Shown piece after piece: positions 50,066 to 60,633 of a DNA stretch of 64,000 bases. Origin of the DNA: Burkholderiales bacterium. GTDB lineage: Bacteria; Pseudomonadota; Gammaproteobacteria; Burkholderiales; Burkholderiaceae_E. A model generated the notes under the pieces. It searched no databases. It was not told the DNA's origin and saw nothing but the letters and a program-made list of their open reading frames with translations. The position numbers and the translations under genes are program-made. The stretch lies in the NCBI GenBank assembly GCA_020248665.1, contig JADCHE010000073.1, positions 1 through 64,000 on the forward strand, given 5' to 3'. Within the stretch, counting starts at the first letter, position 1. Each line of letters opens with the position of its first letter.

Positions 50066-51835
50066 ATGGACGAGAACGAACTCGACCCCGTCGACCCGCG
50101 GCCCGCGGACGCCGCCTCCGAAGCCGCCGAGCGTGCCGCGCTCGAGGCAGAGCGGCAGGCCGGGATCGAGCGCGCGCGCGCCCAGGCGCTCGCGCTCGCG
50201 CGGGCGCGCGCGGCGCTCGCCGGCCGGCGCGTGCTGGTCGCCGGGCTCGGCGAGTCGGGCTTCGCGATCGCGCGCTGGGCCGCGTCGAAGGGCGCGTCGG
50301 TGGTCGTCGCCGACAGCCGCGAGGCGCCCCCGCAGCTCGAGGCGCTGCGCACCGCCTGCCCGGAGGCGCGCTTCGTCGGTGGCGGCCTCGCGCCCGCGCT
50401 GCTCGACGGCGTCGACCTCGTCGGCTGGAGCCAGGGCCTGTCGCCGATCGTCGGCGCGGCCGCAGCGCTGCACGCGGCCGCGCTCGAGGCGGGCCTGCCG
50501 GTCTGGGGCGAGCTCGAGTTCTTCGCGCGCGAGATCGCGGTGCTGCGCGCCGAGGGCCGTGACACCCGGGTGGTCGCGATCACCGGTACCAACGGCAAGA
50601 CGACCACCACGCGGCTGGTCGGCCACCTGTGCCGCGAGGCGGGCCTGCGCGTCGCGGTCTGCGGCAACATCAGCCCGGCTGCGCTCGACGCGCTGCGCGA
50701 GGCCGTCGAGCACGACGACCTGCCGCAGGTCTGGGTGATCGAGGCCGCGAGCTACCAGCTCTGGCTCGCCGAGAGCTTCGCGCCCGACTGCGCGACCGTG
50801 CTGAACGTGACCCAGGACCACCTCGACTGGCACGGCACGATGGTCGACTACCTCGCGGCGAAACAGCGCATCTATGCGCCGGGCACGGTGTGCGTCGTCA
50901 ATCGCGACGATCCGCTGAGCGCGCCGGGCGCGACGCTGCCGGCCGACGGCACGGACGTCGGGGAGGAGGCCGCGGCCGCGCCGGGCGACGGGCTGCCCGA
51001 GGGCGCCTCGAAGGCCGAGCGGCTCGCCGCGCGCCGCGCGGCCGCGCGTGTGGCCAAGGCCGAGGCCGAGGCGAAGGCGGTCGCCGAGGCGGCGCGCGTC
51101 GTCTTGACGTTCGGCCTCGACGCGCCGACGGCCGCGCCCGGCTTCGGCATCGTGCGCGACGGCGGCCTCGCATGGCTCGCCGAGGCGGTGCCCGACGAGG
51201 ACGCGATGCCGTCGGGCCGGCGCCGCCGCGCCGCCGCGGCGCCGTTCCGCGTCAAGCGCCTGATGCCGGCCGACGCGCTGCGGATCCGCGGCGCGCACAA
51301 CCAGGCCAACGCGCTCGCCGCGCTCGCGCTCTCGCGCGCCGTCGGCGTGCCGATGGCCGCGATGCTGCACGGGCTGCGTGCCTTCCGGGGCGAGCCGCAC
51401 CGCTGCGAGCTGGTCGCGCTGATCCGCGACGTCGAGTGGTACGACGACAGCAAGGGCACCAACGTCGGCGCGACCGTCGCCGCGCTGACCGGCCTGGGCA
51501 AGTCCGCGGTGCTGATCGCCGGCGGCGAAGGCAAGGGCCAGGACTTCTCGCCGCTCGCGCTGCCGGTCGCGGCGCACGCGGCCGCGGTGCTGCTGATCGG
51601 GCGCGACGCGCCGGCGATCCGCGCCGCGCTCGAGGAGAGCGGCGTGCCGCTCCTCGACTGCGCGAGCCTCGAGGAGGCGGTCGCCGAGGCGTCCCGGATC
51701 GCGAAGCCCGGCCAGGCGGTGCTGCTGTCGCCGGCCTGCGCGAGCTTCGACATGTTCCGCAACTACGGGCACCGCGCTCAGGTGTTCGTCGACGCGGTCC
51801 GCCGCGTCGCCGAGGAGGACGGGCAGCCGTGCTGA
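50066..51835 (+). CDS. murD: UDP-MurNAc-L-Ala:D-Glu ligase, enlarged
   Basis: A 589-residue Mur ligase; ordinary MurD proteins have about 440-510. ATP loop [11 protein letters not shown] (172-182), [23 protein letters not shown] and [11 protein letters not shown] confirm the identity. Extra length comes from an N-terminal helical extension of about 50 residues, rich in Ala, Glu and Arg, and an insertion at about 294-343 ([18 protein letters not shown] then Ala/Lys/Glu repeats) in the central domain. An RRRR run follows near 385. ATG 50066 is used; GTG 50057, overlapping the mraY stop, would add three residues. Confidence 0.93.
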   Translation: MDENELDPVDPRPADAASEAAERAALEAERQAGIERARAQALALARARAALAGRRVLVAGLGESGFAIARWAASKGASVVVADSREAPPQLEALRTACPEARFVGGGLAPALLDGVDLVGWSQGLSPIVGAAAALHAAALEAGLPVWGELEFFAREIAVLRAEGRDTRVVAITGTNGKTTTTRLVGHLCREAGLRVAVCGNISPAALDALREAVEHDDLPQVWVIEAASYQLWLAESFAPDCATVLNVTQDHLDWHGTMVDYLAAKQRIYAPGTVCVVNRDDPLSAPGATLPADGTDVGEEAAAAPGDGLPEGASKAERLAARRAAARVAKAEAEAKAVAEAARVVLTFGLDAPTAAPGFGIVRDGGLAWLAEAVPDEDAMPSGRRRRAAAAPFRVKRLMPADALRIRGAHNQANALAALALSRAVGVPMAAMLHGLRAFRGEPHRCELVALIRDVEWYDDSKGTNVGATVAALTGLGKSAVLIAGGEGKGQDFSPLALPVAAHAAAVLLIGRDAPAIRAALEESGVPLLDCASLEEAVAEASRIAKPGQAVLLSPACASFDMFRNYGHRAQVFVDAVRRVAEEDGQPC

Positions 51836-53094
51836 GCCTGCGCCTGCCCCGCCCCCGCGCCGCGCTCGGCGGCCGCGCCGGCCCGACCGGCGCGGTGCGC
51901 GAGTTCGATCTCGTCCTCGTCTGGGCTGCGGTCGTGCTGCTGCTGTTCGGCATGGTGATGGTCTACTCGGCGTCGATCGCGCTGCCCGATTCGGCGCGCT
52001 TCTCGTCGCTGCGCACCACGCACCACCTGACGCGCCACGCGTTCGCCCTCACGGTCGCCTTCGGCTGCGCGCTCTTCGCGTTCGCGATTCCGGTGCAGCG
52101 CTGGCAGAAGGCCGCGCCCTGGCTGTTCGTCTTCGGCCTCGTGCTGCTGATCCTGGTGTTGATCCCCGGCATCGGCAAGGTCGTGCTCGGCGCGCGCCGC
52201 TGGATCCCGCTCGGCCCGGTCAACCTGCAGCCGTCCGAGCTGATGAAGCTCTTCGTGATCCTGTACGCGGCGGACTATGCGGTGCGCAAGCAGGACTGGA
52301 TGCACGAGGTCCGCAAGGGCTTCGTGCCGATGGCCCTGGCGGTCGCGCTGGTCGGCGCGCTGCTGCTGCTCGAGCCGGACCTGGGCGCCTTCATGGTGAT
52401 CGCCGCGATCGCGATGGGGCTGCTGTTCCTCGGCGGCGTCAGCGTCAAGCTGTTCGCCGGGCTGTCGGCGACGATGGCGGTGCTGTTCGTGTCGATCATC
52501 TGGGCGTCGCCGTGGCGGCGCGAGCGGATCTTCGCGTACCTCGATCCGTTCGACGAGAAGAATGCGCTCGGCAAGGGCTACCAGCTGTCGCACTCGCTGA
52601 TCGCCTTCGGTCGCGGCGAGTGGTTCGGCGTCGGGCTGGGCGGCAGCGTCGAGAAGTGGCACTACCTGCCGGAGGCGCACACCGACTTCCTGCTCGCGGT
52701 GATCGGCGAGGAGCTCGGCTTCGTCGGCGTGCTCGCGGTGATCGTTCTGTTCTTCTGGATCGTGCGGCGCTGCTTCGAGATCGGCCGGCAGGCGATCGCA
52801 CTCGACCGGTTCTTCGCCGGGCTGGTCGCGCAGGGCGTCGGGCTGTGGATCGGCGTGCAGGCGTTCATCAACATGGGGGTGAACCTCGGCCTGCTGCCGA
52901 CCAAGGGCCTGACGCTGCCGCTGATGAGCTACGGCGGCTCGGCGATCCTGGTCACCTGCGTCGCGCTCGCGATCGTGCTGCGGATCGACTGGGAGAGCCG
53001 CAAGATGATGAGGGGGGGCGAGGCCGGGGTTTCGAGCCGCACCGCGGCGAGCCGGTCGAGCGACGAGCGCTCGCAAGCGCGAGGCTGGAAATGA
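51829..53094 (+). CDS. ftsW: Lipid II polymerase FtsW (SEDS family)
   Basis: A 421-residue SEDS glycosyltransferase with about ten TM helices; polymerises septal glycan with FtsI. Motifs: [51 protein letters not shown] with the catalytic-loop acidic residues, and [22 protein letters not shown] 51829 overlaps the murD stop, with GAGGAGG 11 bases upstream. The C-terminal tail of about 30 residues is Ser/Arg-rich. Confidence 0.95.
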   Translation: MLSLRLPRPRAALGGRAGPTGAVREFDLVLVWAAVVLLLFGMVMVYSASIALPDSARFSSLRTTHHLTRHAFALTVAFGCALFAFAIPVQRWQKAAPWLFVFGLVLLILVLIPGIGKVVLGARRWIPLGPVNLQPSELMKLFVILYAADYAVRKQDWMHEVRKGFVPMALAVALVGALLLLEPDLGAFMVIAAIAMGLLFLGGVSVKLFAGLSATMAVLFVSIIWASPWRRERIFAYLDPFDEKNALGKGYQLSHSLIAFGRGEWFGVGLGGSVEKWHYLPEAHTDFLLAVIGEELGFVGVLAVIVLFFWIVRRCFEIGRQAIALDRFFAGLVAQGVGLWIGVQAFINMGVNLGLLPTKGLTLPLMSYGGSAILVTCVALAIVLRIDWESRKMMRGGEAGVSSRTAASRSSDERSQARGWK

Positions 53095-54164
53095 GCCGCA
53101 CGCTCCTCGTCATGGCGGGCGGAACCGGCGGCCACGTGTTCCCGGGCCTGGCCGTCGCCGACGTGATGCGCCAGCGCGCCTGGAACGTCGTCTGGGTCGG
53201 CAACCCCGGCGGCATGGAAGCCACGCTGGTGCCCCGCCACGGCATCCCCATGAAGTGGGTGCGCTTCGGCGGCCTGCGCGGCAAGGGCCTCGCCACCAAG
53301 GCGATGCTGCCGCTGAACCTGTTGCGCGCGTTCCTCCAGAGCCTCGCGGTGCTGCGCGAGGTGCGACCGGCGGTCGTGCTCGGCATGGGCGGCTACGTCG
53401 CATTCCCGGCCGGCATGATGGCCGCGCTGACGCGCACGCCGCTGGTCGTGCACGAGCAGAACTCGATCGCGGGCCTGACCAACAAGGTGCTCGCCAGGGT
53501 CGCCGACCGCGTGCTGGTGGCGTTTCCCGATGCGATCCCCGGAGCCGCGTGGAGCGGCAACCCGGTGCGCGGCGACGTTGCCGCCCTGCCGCCGCCGGCG
53601 CAGCGCTACGCGGGCCGCAGCGGGCCGCTGCGGCTGCTGGTCGTCGGCGGCAGCCTGGGCGCGCAGGCGCTCAACGACGTGGTGCCCAGGGCGCTCGCGG
53701 CGCTGCCCGCCGCGCGCCGGCCGCGGGTCGTCCACCAGAGCGGCCGCGCGCACCTCGCCGCGCTGCAGGCGGCCTATCGCGACGCCGGCGTCGAGGCGGA
53801 CGCGGTCGAGTTCATCGACGACATGGCGGCGGCTTACGCCGACGCCGACCTGGTGGTGTGCCGCGCCGGCGCGATGACGGTGTCCGAGGTGGCCGCCGCC
53901 GGGGTCGCGAGCCTGATGGTGCCGTTCCCGCACGCGGTCGACGACCACCAGACCACCAACGCGCGCTTCCTGTCCGAGCGGGGCGCGGCGCTCCTCGTGC
54001 CGCAGGCCGAGCTGACCGCCGAGGGCCTCGCCACGCGGCTCGACGGTCTGGACCGCGCCGCCCTGCTCGCGATCGCCGAGCGCGCCCGCGCGCTCGCGAA
54101 GCCCGACGCCGCCTCGCAGGTCGCCGACGCCTGCGAGGCGATCGCGCGCAAAGGGACGGCATGA
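53091..54164 (+). CDS. murG: Lipid II synthase (GlcNAc transferase)
   Basis: A 357-residue GT-B enzyme on the inner face of the membrane that adds GlcNAc to lipid [43 protein letters not shown], the UDP-GlcNAc region [15 protein letters not shown] and [14 protein letters not shown] are all present. ATG 53091 overlaps the ftsW stop as ATGA. Confidence 0.97.
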   Translation: MSRTLLVMAGGTGGHVFPGLAVADVMRQRAWNVVWVGNPGGMEATLVPRHGIPMKWVRFGGLRGKGLATKAMLPLNLLRAFLQSLAVLREVRPAVVLGMGGYVAFPAGMMAALTRTPLVVHEQNSIAGLTNKVLARVADRVLVAFPDAIPGAAWSGNPVRGDVAALPPPAQRYAGRSGPLRLLVVGGSLGAQALNDVVPRALAALPAARRPRVVHQSGRAHLAALQAAYRDAGVEADAVEFIDDMAAAYADADLVVCRAGAMTVSEVAAAGVASLMVPFPHAVDDHQTTNARFLSERGAALLVPQAELTAEGLATRLDGLDRAALLAIAERARALAKPDAASQVADACEAIARKGTA

Positions 54165-55576
54165 AGCACAAGGTCAAGCACGTCCACTTCGTCGGCATCG
54201 GCGGCTCGGGCATGAGCGGGATCGCCGAGGTGCTGCTGAACCTCGGCTACCGGGTCAGCGGCTCCGACACCGCCGACAACGCGGCGACCCGCCGGCTGGT
54301 CGAGCTCGGCGCGACCGTGGTCCGCGGCCACGACGCGACGAACATCGCCGGTGCCGACTGCATCGTCACCTCGACCGCGGTGCGCGGCGACAACCCCGAA
54401 GTGACCGCGGCACGCGCGAGGCGCGTGCCGGTGGTGCCGCGCGCGCTGATGCTCGCCGAGCTGATGAAGCTCAAGCAGGGCGTCGCGATCGCCGGTACGC
54501 ACGGCAAGACGACCACGACGAGCCTCGTCGCGTCGATCCTCGCGGCCGGCGGCCTGGACCCGACCTTCGTGATCGGCGGACGGCTCAACAGCGCCGGCGC
54601 GAACGCGAAGCTCGGCACCGGTGACTACATCGTCGTCGAGGCCGACGAGTCGGACGGCTCGTTCCTGAACCTCACGCCGATGATCGCGGTGATCACGAAC
54701 ATCGACGCCGACCACATGGAGACCTACGGTCACGACTTGGCGCGGCTGCGCCATGCGTTCGTCGAATTCACCTCGCGGCTGCCGTTCTACGGCGCGGCGG
54801 TGCTGTGCGTCGACGACAAGCACGTGCGCGAGATCATGCCCTTCGTCTCCAAGCCGACGATCACCTACGGGCTCGCGTCCGAGGCGCAGTTCCGCGCGGT
54901 CGACCCGGTCGCCGAGGACGGGCGGATGCGCTTCGTGCTGCACCGGGTCAACGGCACGGCGCGCGCACCGCTCGAGGTCACGGTCAACCTGCCGGGCCTG
55001 CACAACGTGCAGAACGCGCTCGCCGCGATCGCGGTCGCCGACGAGCTCGGCGTGTCCGATGAGGCCATCGTGCGCGCGCTCGCCGAGTTCCGCGGCGTCG
55101 GCCGCCGCTTCCAGCGCTGGGGCGAGCTGCCGGTGCCCGCCGCGCGGGGCGGCGGGCGCTTCACGCTGGTCGACGACTACGGCCACCACCCGGCCGAGAT
55201 GGCCGCGACGATCGCCGCCGCGCGTGGCGCGTTCCCGGGGCGGCGCCTGGTGCTCGCGTTCCAGCCGCACCGCTACACCCGCACGCGCGACCTGTTCGAG
55301 GACTTCGTCAAGGTGCTGAACTCGGTCGACGCGCTGCTGCTCGCCGAGGTCTACGCCGCCGGCGAGGGCCCGATCGTCGCCGCCGACGGCCGCACGCTCG
55401 CGCGCGCGGTGCGCGTCGCCGGCAAGGTCGAGCCGGTCTTCGTCGAGGACGTCGGCACGATGCCCGAGACGATCCTCGACACCGTCCGCGACGGCGACGT
55501 GGTGATCACGATGGGCGCCGGCTCGATCGGCGGCGTCCCGGCACGTACCCAGGAGATCGCGAATGGCCCCACCTGA
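54161..55576 (+). CDS. murC: UDP-MurNAc:L-alanine ligase
   Basis: A 471-residue Mur ligase, first amino-acid addition. N-terminal [23 protein letters not shown] loop [47 protein letters not shown] and [12 protein letters not shown] are diagnostic. ATG 54161 follows AAAGGGA and overlaps the murG stop by four bases. Confidence 0.97.
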   Translation: MKHKVKHVHFVGIGGSGMSGIAEVLLNLGYRVSGSDTADNAATRRLVELGATVVRGHDATNIAGADCIVTSTAVRGDNPEVTAARARRVPVVPRALMLAELMKLKQGVAIAGTHGKTTTTSLVASILAAGGLDPTFVIGGRLNSAGANAKLGTGDYIVVEADESDGSFLNLTPMIAVITNIDADHMETYGHDLARLRHAFVEFTSRLPFYGAAVLCVDDKHVREIMPFVSKPTITYGLASEAQFRAVDPVAEDGRMRFVLHRVNGTARAPLEVTVNLPGLHNVQNALAAIAVADELGVSDEAIVRALAEFRGVGRRFQRWGELPVPAARGGGRFTLVDDYGHHPAEMAATIAAARGAFPGRRLVLAFQPHRYTRTRDLFEDFVKVLNSVDALLLAEVYAAGEGPIVAADGRTLARAVRVAGKVEPVFVEDVGTMPETILDTVRDGDVVITMGAGSIGGVPARTQEIANGPT

Positions 55577-56513
55577 GTTCGGCAAGGTCGCGGTGCTGTA
55601 CGGCGGGCGTTCGGCGGAGCGCGAGGTGTCGCTGATGTCCGGCTCGGGCGTGCTCGCCGCGCTGAAGGCGAAGGGCGTCGACGCGCATGGCTTCGACCCG
55701 GCCAAGCGGCCGATGGACGACCTGGTGCGCGAGGGTTTCGCGCGCGTGTTCATCGCGCTGCACGGCCGCTACGGCGAGGACGGCACGGTGCAGGGCGCGC
55801 TCGAGCTGCTCGGCCTGCCGTACACCGGCTCCGGCGTGATGGCCTCGGCGATCGCGATGGACAAGGTCTACACCAAGCGCATCTGGACGACGCACGGTCT
55901 GCCGACGCCGGGCTTCGCGCTCGCGCGCTCGGGCGAGGACGTGCGCGCGGCGACGAAGCGCTTCGGGCTGCCGCTCGCGGTCAAGCCCTCGCGCGAGGGC
56001 TCGACGATCGGCTTCACGAAGGTGGTCTCCGACGACCAGTGCGCGGCCGCCTACGAGATCGCGCGCCGGCACGACGACGACGTGCTGTGCGAGCAGTTCG
56101 TCGACGGCCGCGAGCTGACGGTCGCGATCCTCGGCAGCGGCGCCGCGGCGCGCGCGCTGCCGGTCATCGAGATCGTCGCGCCGGCCGGCAACTACGACTA
56201 CCAGAACAAGTACTTCCGGGACGACACGCGCTACGTGTGCCCGGCGGAGCTGCCCGACTCGCTGTCGGCGCGGATCCGCGAGATCGCGCTCGCGTCGTTC
56301 CACGCGCTCGGCTGCGAGGGCTGGGCGCGCGCCGACGTGATGCTGCGGCGCGCGGACTCCGAGCCGTTCCTGCTCGAGATCAACACCTCGCCCGGCATGA
56401 CCGGGCACTCGCTGGTGCCGATGGCGGCGAAGGCCGAGGGCATCTCCTACGAGGAACTGTGCGTGCGGATCCTGGAGACCGCGCGGCTCAAGGCGGGGGG
56501 TACCGCGAAGTGA
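55563..56513 (+). CDS. ddl: D-alanine:D-alanine ligase
   Basis: A 316-residue ATP-grasp enzyme that makes the D-Ala-D-Ala used by Mur[32 protein letters not shown], the ATP lid region [27 protein letters not shown] (omega-loop Tyr, giving dipeptide and not depsipeptide specificity) and [20 protein letters not shown]. It overlaps the murC end by 14 bases. Confidence 0.96.
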   Translation: MAPPEFGKVAVLYGGRSAEREVSLMSGSGVLAALKAKGVDAHGFDPAKRPMDDLVREGFARVFIALHGRYGEDGTVQGALELLGLPYTGSGVMASAIAMDKVYTKRIWTTHGLPTPGFALARSGEDVRAATKRFGLPLAVKPSREGSTIGFTKVVSDDQCAAAYEIARRHDDDVLCEQFVDGRELTVAILGSGAAARALPVIEIVAPAGNYDYQNKYFRDDTRYVCPAELPDSLSARIREIALASFHALGCEGWARADVMLRRADSEPFLLEINTSPGMTGHSLVPMAAKAEGISYEELCVRILETARLKAGGTAK

Positions 56514-57367
56514 ACCCCTGGCACGATGTCCGGCTGCTGAACGCCGCCGCCAACGGCCTGATGGCCGCGGCGGGTGCGGCGCTGCTCGCCGGCGTCGCGG
56601 CGTGGCTGATCCAGCGGCCGGCGTTCGCGCTGCAGGCGGTCGTCGTGGAGCCGGCCTCGCTCGAACAGCCGCTGCAGCACGTGAACCGCGCGCTGCTTCG
56701 CTCGGCGGGCGCCGCGCGGCTCGAGGGCAACTTCTTCACCGTCGACCTGGGCGCGGTGCGCGAGTCGTTCGAGCAGGTGCCCTGGGTGCGCCGCGCGCAG
56801 GTGCGCCGCATCTGGCCGAACACGCTGCGGGTCGGCATCGAGGAGCACCAGCCGCTCGCGGTCTGGCAGGACGGCCGGCTCGTCAACCGGCAGGGCGAGC
56901 TCTTCGCGGCGAACGTCGGCGAGGCCGAGGCCGAGGGCGCGCTCCTCGAGTTCTCCGGCCCGCCCGGCAGCGAGGCCGAGGTCACGCGCCGCTGGCACGA
57001 GCTGCGCGAGCAGCTCGGCCCGCTCTCGATCGCGCCCGAGGCCCTGTCGCTGTCGCCGCGCTATGCGTGGTCGGCGCGGCTCGACAACGGCACCGTGCTG
57101 CTGCTCGGCCGGGAGCAGGGGCTGCCGATCGCCGAGCGGATCGCGCGCTGGGTCGCGCTGGCCCCCACGGTGCAGGCCCGGCTCAACCGCGAGATCGCGG
57201 CGGTCGACCTGCGCTACCCGAACGGATTCGCGATCCGCGCCCCCGGCGCGATCGACACCACGTCGTCCGAGCGGGGCGGCGCGCGCGCGGCCGCCGCCCG
57301 GGCCGCGTCCCCGAGCAGGCCCGCCCCCGCGCAGGCCGGGTCGACCATCTCCAAGCGTTCGCAATGA
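56510..57367 (+). CDS. ftsQ: Cell division protein FtsQ
   Basis: A 285-residue bitopic division protein. TM at about residues 14-34, POTRA domain (about 40-115; [40 protein letters not shown]) and the beta domain ending NGFAIR, then a disordered Ala/Ser/Pro tail. It scaffolds FtsB-FtsL. Start GTG 56510 overlaps the ddl stop; its own stop overlaps ftsA. Confidence 0.95.
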   Translation: MNPWHDVRLLNAAANGLMAAAGAALLAGVAAWLIQRPAFALQAVVVEPASLEQPLQHVNRALLRSAGAARLEGNFFTVDLGAVRESFEQVPWVRRAQVRRIWPNTLRVGIEEHQPLAVWQDGRLVNRQGELFAANVGEAEAEGALLEFSGPPGSEAEVTRRWHELREQLGPLSIAPEALSLSPRYAWSARLDNGTVLLLGREQGLPIAERIARWVALAPTVQARLNREIAAVDLRYPNGFAIRAPGAIDTTSSERGGARAAAARAASPSRPAPAQAGSTISKRSQ

Positions 57368-58596
57368 CCAGAGACAGCAAGGACCTCATCGTCGGCCTCG
57401 ACATCGGCACCTCGAAGGTGGTGGCCGTCGTCGCCGAGATGCAGCACGACGGGCGCTACGAGATCGTCGGGCTGGGACAGCACGAGTCCAAGGGCCTGAA
57501 GAAGGGCGTGGTGGTGAACATCGAGACCACGGTCGCCTCGATCCAGCAGGCGCTCGAGGAGGCCGAGCTGATGGCCGACTGCAAGATCCGCACGGTCTAC
57601 ACCGGGATCGCCGGCAGCCACATCCGCTCGTTCAACTCGATCGGCATGGTCGCGATCAAGGACAAGGAGGTCACCGACGCGGACGTCGCGCGTGTCATCG
57701 AGACCGCCAAGGCGGTCAACATCCCGACCGACCAGCAGATCCTGCACGTGCTGCCGCAGGAATTCATCATCGACGGCCAGGAGGACATCCGCGAGCCGAT
57801 CGGCATGAGCGGCGTGCGCCTCGACGTCAAGGTCCACATCGTCACCGGCGCGGTGTCGGCCGCGCAGAACATCATCAAGTGCGTTCGCCGCTGCGGGCTC
57901 GAGGTGCAGGACCTGATCCTGCAACCGCTCGCCTCGAGCACCGCGGTGCTCACCCAGGACGAGAAGGAACTGGGCGTGGCGCTCGTCGACATCGGCGGCG
58001 GAACGACCGACATCGCGATCTTCACCGGCGGCAGCATCCGCCACACCGCGGTGATCCCGATCGCCGGCGACCAGATCACCAACGACGTCGCGATGGCGCT
58101 GCGCACGCCCACCCCCGACGCCGAGGAGATCAAGCTGCGCCACGGCATCGCCAAGCAGGTGCTCGCGAATCCGGCCGACAAGATCGAGGTGCCGGGCATC
58201 GGCGACCGCGGGCCGCGTTCGCTGTCGCGCCAGGCGCTCGCGGCGGTGATCGAGCCGCGCGTCGAGGAACTGTTCTCGCTGGTCCAGCAGGTGATCCGCG
58301 AGTCGGGCTACGAGGAACTGCTGTCCTCGGGCGTGGTCATCACCGGGGGCACCAGCATGCTGCCCGGCATGGCCGAGCTCGGCGAGGACATCTTCCTCAA
58401 GCCGGTGCGCATCGGCGTGCCGGAGTATGCGGGCGGGCTGGCCGACGTGGTCAGGACGCCCCGGTTCGCGACGGCGCTCGGGCTCCTCGAGGAGGCCAGG
58501 ATGCAGCGCCTGCGCGGCCGCAAGGTCGCGGAGCAGTCGGGCTCGTTCAAGGAGACCCTGCGCCGCATGAAGGAGTGGTTCCTGGGGAACTTCTGA
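57364..58596 (+). CDS. ftsA: Actin-like divisome protein FtsA
   Basis: A 410-residue actin-fold ATPase that tethers FtsZ to the membrane. Phosphate loop IVGLDIGTSKVVAVV, LVDIGGGTTDIAIF, GVVITGGTSMLPGM, and a C-terminal amphipathic membrane helix FKETLRRMKEWFLGNF. ATG 57364 overlaps the ftsQ stop. The ftsZ gene follows after a 107-base gap, the longest gap inside the cluster. Confidence 0.97.
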   Translation: MTRDSKDLIVGLDIGTSKVVAVVAEMQHDGRYEIVGLGQHESKGLKKGVVVNIETTVASIQQALEEAELMADCKIRTVYTGIAGSHIRSFNSIGMVAIKDKEVTDADVARVIETAKAVNIPTDQQILHVLPQEFIIDGQEDIREPIGMSGVRLDVKVHIVTGAVSAAQNIIKCVRRCGLEVQDLILQPLASSTAVLTQDEKELGVALVDIGGGTTDIAIFTGGSIRHTAVIPIAGDQITNDVAMALRTPTPDAEEIKLRHGIAKQVLANPADKIEVPGIGDRGPRSLSRQALAAVIEPRVEELFSLVQQVIRESGYEELLSSGVVITGGTSMLPGMAELGEDIFLKPVRIGVPEYAGGLADVVRTPRFATALGLLEEARMQRLRGRKVAEQSGSFKETLRRMKEWFLGNF

Positions 58597-58635
58597 GCCC
58601 CGGGGCACCGCGTCGTCGTCCCTCGTTCTCTTGTC

Positions 58636-58663
58636 CGTCAGTCGTCAGTCGTCAGTCGTCAAT
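58636..58663 (+). repeat. Heptamer tandem repeat in the ftsA-ftsZ gap
   Basis: CGTCAGT occurs three times in a row and a fourth time as CGTCAAT, followed by CAGTCAG. It lies 41-68 bases before the ftsZ start and is AT-richer than the flanks. It may be a binding site for a regulator of ftsZ or a simple slippage-prone tract. Confidence 0.75.
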
Positions 58664-58703
58664 CAGTCAGCGCAAGCGAAACAACTCGTTGGAGGCCCAT
58701 CAG

Positions 58704-59870
58704 ATGTCCAAGTTCGAAATGATCGAGTCCGAAGCCGACGGTGCCGTCATCAAGGTCGTCGGTGTCGGTGGTGCCGGCGGCAACGCCGTCAACCACATGA
58801 TCAACCGCGGCGTGCAGGGGGTGGAGTTCATCACCGTCAACACCGACCGCCAGGCGCTCAAGCGTTCGCTCGCGCCGAGCATCATCCAGCTCGGCGACCA
58901 GGGCCTCGGCGCAGGTGCGAACCCGTCGGCCGGCCGCGCGGCCTGCGAGGCCGAGCGCGAGCAGGTCAAGGCGGCGCTCGCCGGCGCCAACATGGTGTTC
59001 ATCACCGCAGGCATGGGCAAGGGCACCGGCACCGGCGCTTCGCCGGTCGTCGCCGCCGTCGCCAAGGAGATGGGCATCCTGACGGTCGGCGTCGTCACCA
59101 AGCCGTTCGACTTCGAGGGCCAGCGCAAGATGCGCGTCGCCGACGACGGCATCGAGTCGCTGGTCGAGCACGTCGACTCGCTGATCGTCGTGCTGAACCA
59201 GAAGCTGTTCGACGTGATGGACGAGGATGCGAGCCTCGAGGACGCGTTCCGCCGCGCCGACGACGTGCTGCACAACGCGGTCGCCGGCATCGCCGAGATC
59301 ATCAACGTGCCCGGCCTGGTCAACGTCGACTTCGCCGACGTGCAGACGATCATGGGCGAGCAGGGCAAGGCGATGATGGGTATCGGCGAGGCATCGGGCC
59401 TCGACCGCGCGCGCCTCGCGGCCGAGCAGGCCGTCGCCTCCCCGCTTCTCGACGGCGTCGACCTGCAGGGTGCCCGCGGCGTGATCGTCAACATCACCGC
59501 GAGCCGCTCGCTGAAGCTGCGCGAGACCAACGAGGTGATCAACACGATCAAGCAGTTCTGCGCCGACGACGCGACGATCATCCACGGCACGGTCTACGAG
59601 GACGGCATGGGCGACGCGCTTCGCGTGACCGTCGTGGCCACCGGTATCGGCAAGACGGCCCGCAAGCCGCAGCTGGTGCAGCAGCCGTTCCGCGCGACCG
59701 GCACGCACGACGTGCAGCGCCACGCCGAGCCGGCGGGCTACAGCCAGCTCGAGACGCCGGCGGTCTGGCGCACCGCGCGAGGCAGCGCGTCGGCGCAGGT
59801 CGCGGCGCTCGAGGAGAAGGGCGTCGACCGTCTCGACATCCCGGCGTTCCTGCGCAAGCAGGCGGACTGA
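58704..59870 (+). CDS. ftsZ: Tubulin-like division GTPase FtsZ
   Basis: A 388-residue GTPase that forms the Z-ring. GVGGAGGNAVNHM, the T7 loop NVDFADVQTIM with catalytic Asp residues, and the C-terminal FtsA/ZipA-binding peptide DIPAFLRKQ are normal. The tubulin signature is not: it reads GMGKGTGTGASP, with Lys at position 106 where the usual GMGGGTGTGAAP has Gly (same numbering as E. coli Gly106). The codon is AAG at 59019-59021. The linker between core and C-terminal peptide is short. TTGGAGG precedes ATG 58704. Confidence 0.97.
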   Translation: MSKFEMIESEADGAVIKVVGVGGAGGNAVNHMINRGVQGVEFITVNTDRQALKRSLAPSIIQLGDQGLGAGANPSAGRAACEAEREQVKAALAGANMVFITAGMGKGTGTGASPVVAAVAKEMGILTVGVVTKPFDFEGQRKMRVADDGIESLVEHVDSLIVVLNQKLFDVMDEDASLEDAFRRADDVLHNAVAGIAEIINVPGLVNVDFADVQTIMGEQGKAMMGIGEASGLDRARLAAEQAVASPLLDGVDLQGARGVIVNITASRSLKLRETNEVINTIKQFCADDATIIHGTVYEDGMGDALRVTVVATGIGKTARKPQLVQQPFRATGTHDVQRHAEPAGYSQLETPAVWRTARGSASAQVAALEEKGVDRLDIPAFLRKQAD

Positions 59871-59895
59871 GGCGCGACGACGACGCGACGACCGA

Positions 59896-59925
59896 CCGGA
59901 CCGCGGGGGGCCTCCCGCGGTCCGG
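59896..59925 (+). terminator. Strong hairpin ending the dcw cluster
   Basis: CCGGACCGCGGG (59896-59907) pairs perfectly with 59914-59925 around GGGCCT, 25 bases after the ftsZ stop. A 12-bp GC stem without a clear T-tract; likely terminates or protects the dcw transcript. Confidence 0.65.
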
Positions 59926-59976
59926 CCCGCCTCTCGGCACGCTTCGTCCCCCGGCGACGGGAGGGGCATTGCGCGA

Positions 59977-60020
59977 CGCGACGAGCGGGTCCTGGGCACG
60001 CCCCGGGCCCGCTCGTCGCG
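59977..60020 (+). terminator. Second hairpin, before the peroxiredoxin gene
   Basis: CGCGACGAGCGGG (59977-59989) pairs with CCCGCTCGTCGCG (60008-60020) around an 18-base loop. Six bases later TACAAT (60027-60032) could be the -10 of the peroxiredoxin gene, in which case this stem covers the -35 position; no -35 hexamer is recognisable. Confidence 0.55.
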
Positions 60021-60101
60021 GCGGGCTACAATCGATGCCGTTCCGGTTCGGCCGCCGAGCCGGACGCCGTCCACCGTCGAACAACCACAGGAGCCGCTCG
60101 C

Positions 60102-60605
60102 ATGACCATCAAGATCGGAGACCGACTGCCCGAGGCCACGCTGACCGAATTCGTCGAGGTCGAGGGCAACGGCTGCAGCATCGGCCCCAACGCCTTCAAG
60201 GTGGCCGACCTGGTGAAGGGCAAGAAGATCGCGATCTTCGGCCTGCCCGGTGCCTTCACCCCGACCTGCTCGGCCAAGCACGTGCCGAGCTACGTGCAGC
60301 ACTACGACGCGCTGAAGGCGAAGGGCGTCGACGAGATCTGGTGCGTGTCGGTCAACGATGCGTTCGTGATGGGCGCGTGGGGCCGCGACCAGAAGTCCGG
60401 GGGCAAGGTGCGGATGATGGGCGACGGCAGCGCCGAGTTCACCCAGAAGACCGGCCTCGTGCTCGACCTGACCGCGCGCGGCATGGGCGTGCGCTCGGAC
60501 CGCTACTCGATGCTGGTCGAGGACGGCGTCGTGAAGCAGCTGAACCGCGAGCAGCCGGGCAAGTTCGAGGTCAGCGACGCGGCCACGATGCTCAAGCAGC
60601 TCTGA
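60102..60605 (+). CDS. Peroxiredoxin, Prx5 type
   Basis: A 167-residue thiol peroxidase that reduces hydrogen peroxide and alkyl hydroperoxides. The peroxidatic Cys56 lies in [14 protein letters not shown]; Cys81 (IWCVSVND) is the second conserved Cys of this group, and Cys25 is extra. Reduction by thioredoxin or a glutaredoxin is expected. The order ftsZ, Prx5, lpxC is common in Burkholderiales. Confidence 0.92.
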   Translation: MTIKIGDRLPEATLTEFVEVEGNGCSIGPNAFKVADLVKGKKIAIFGLPGAFTPTCSAKHVPSYVQHYDALKAKGVDEIWCVSVNDAFVMGAWGRDQKSGGKVRMMGDGSAEFTQKTGLVLDLTARGMGVRSDRYSMLVEDGVVKQLNREQPGKFEVSDAATMLKQL

Positions 60606-60633
60606 GCGGCCGGCCGGCGGAACGGGCACCCGC

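Noticed and set aside
58636-58663. The heptamer repeats as a CRISPR array
   Set aside because: Units are 7 bases and contiguous, without spacers or cas genes.
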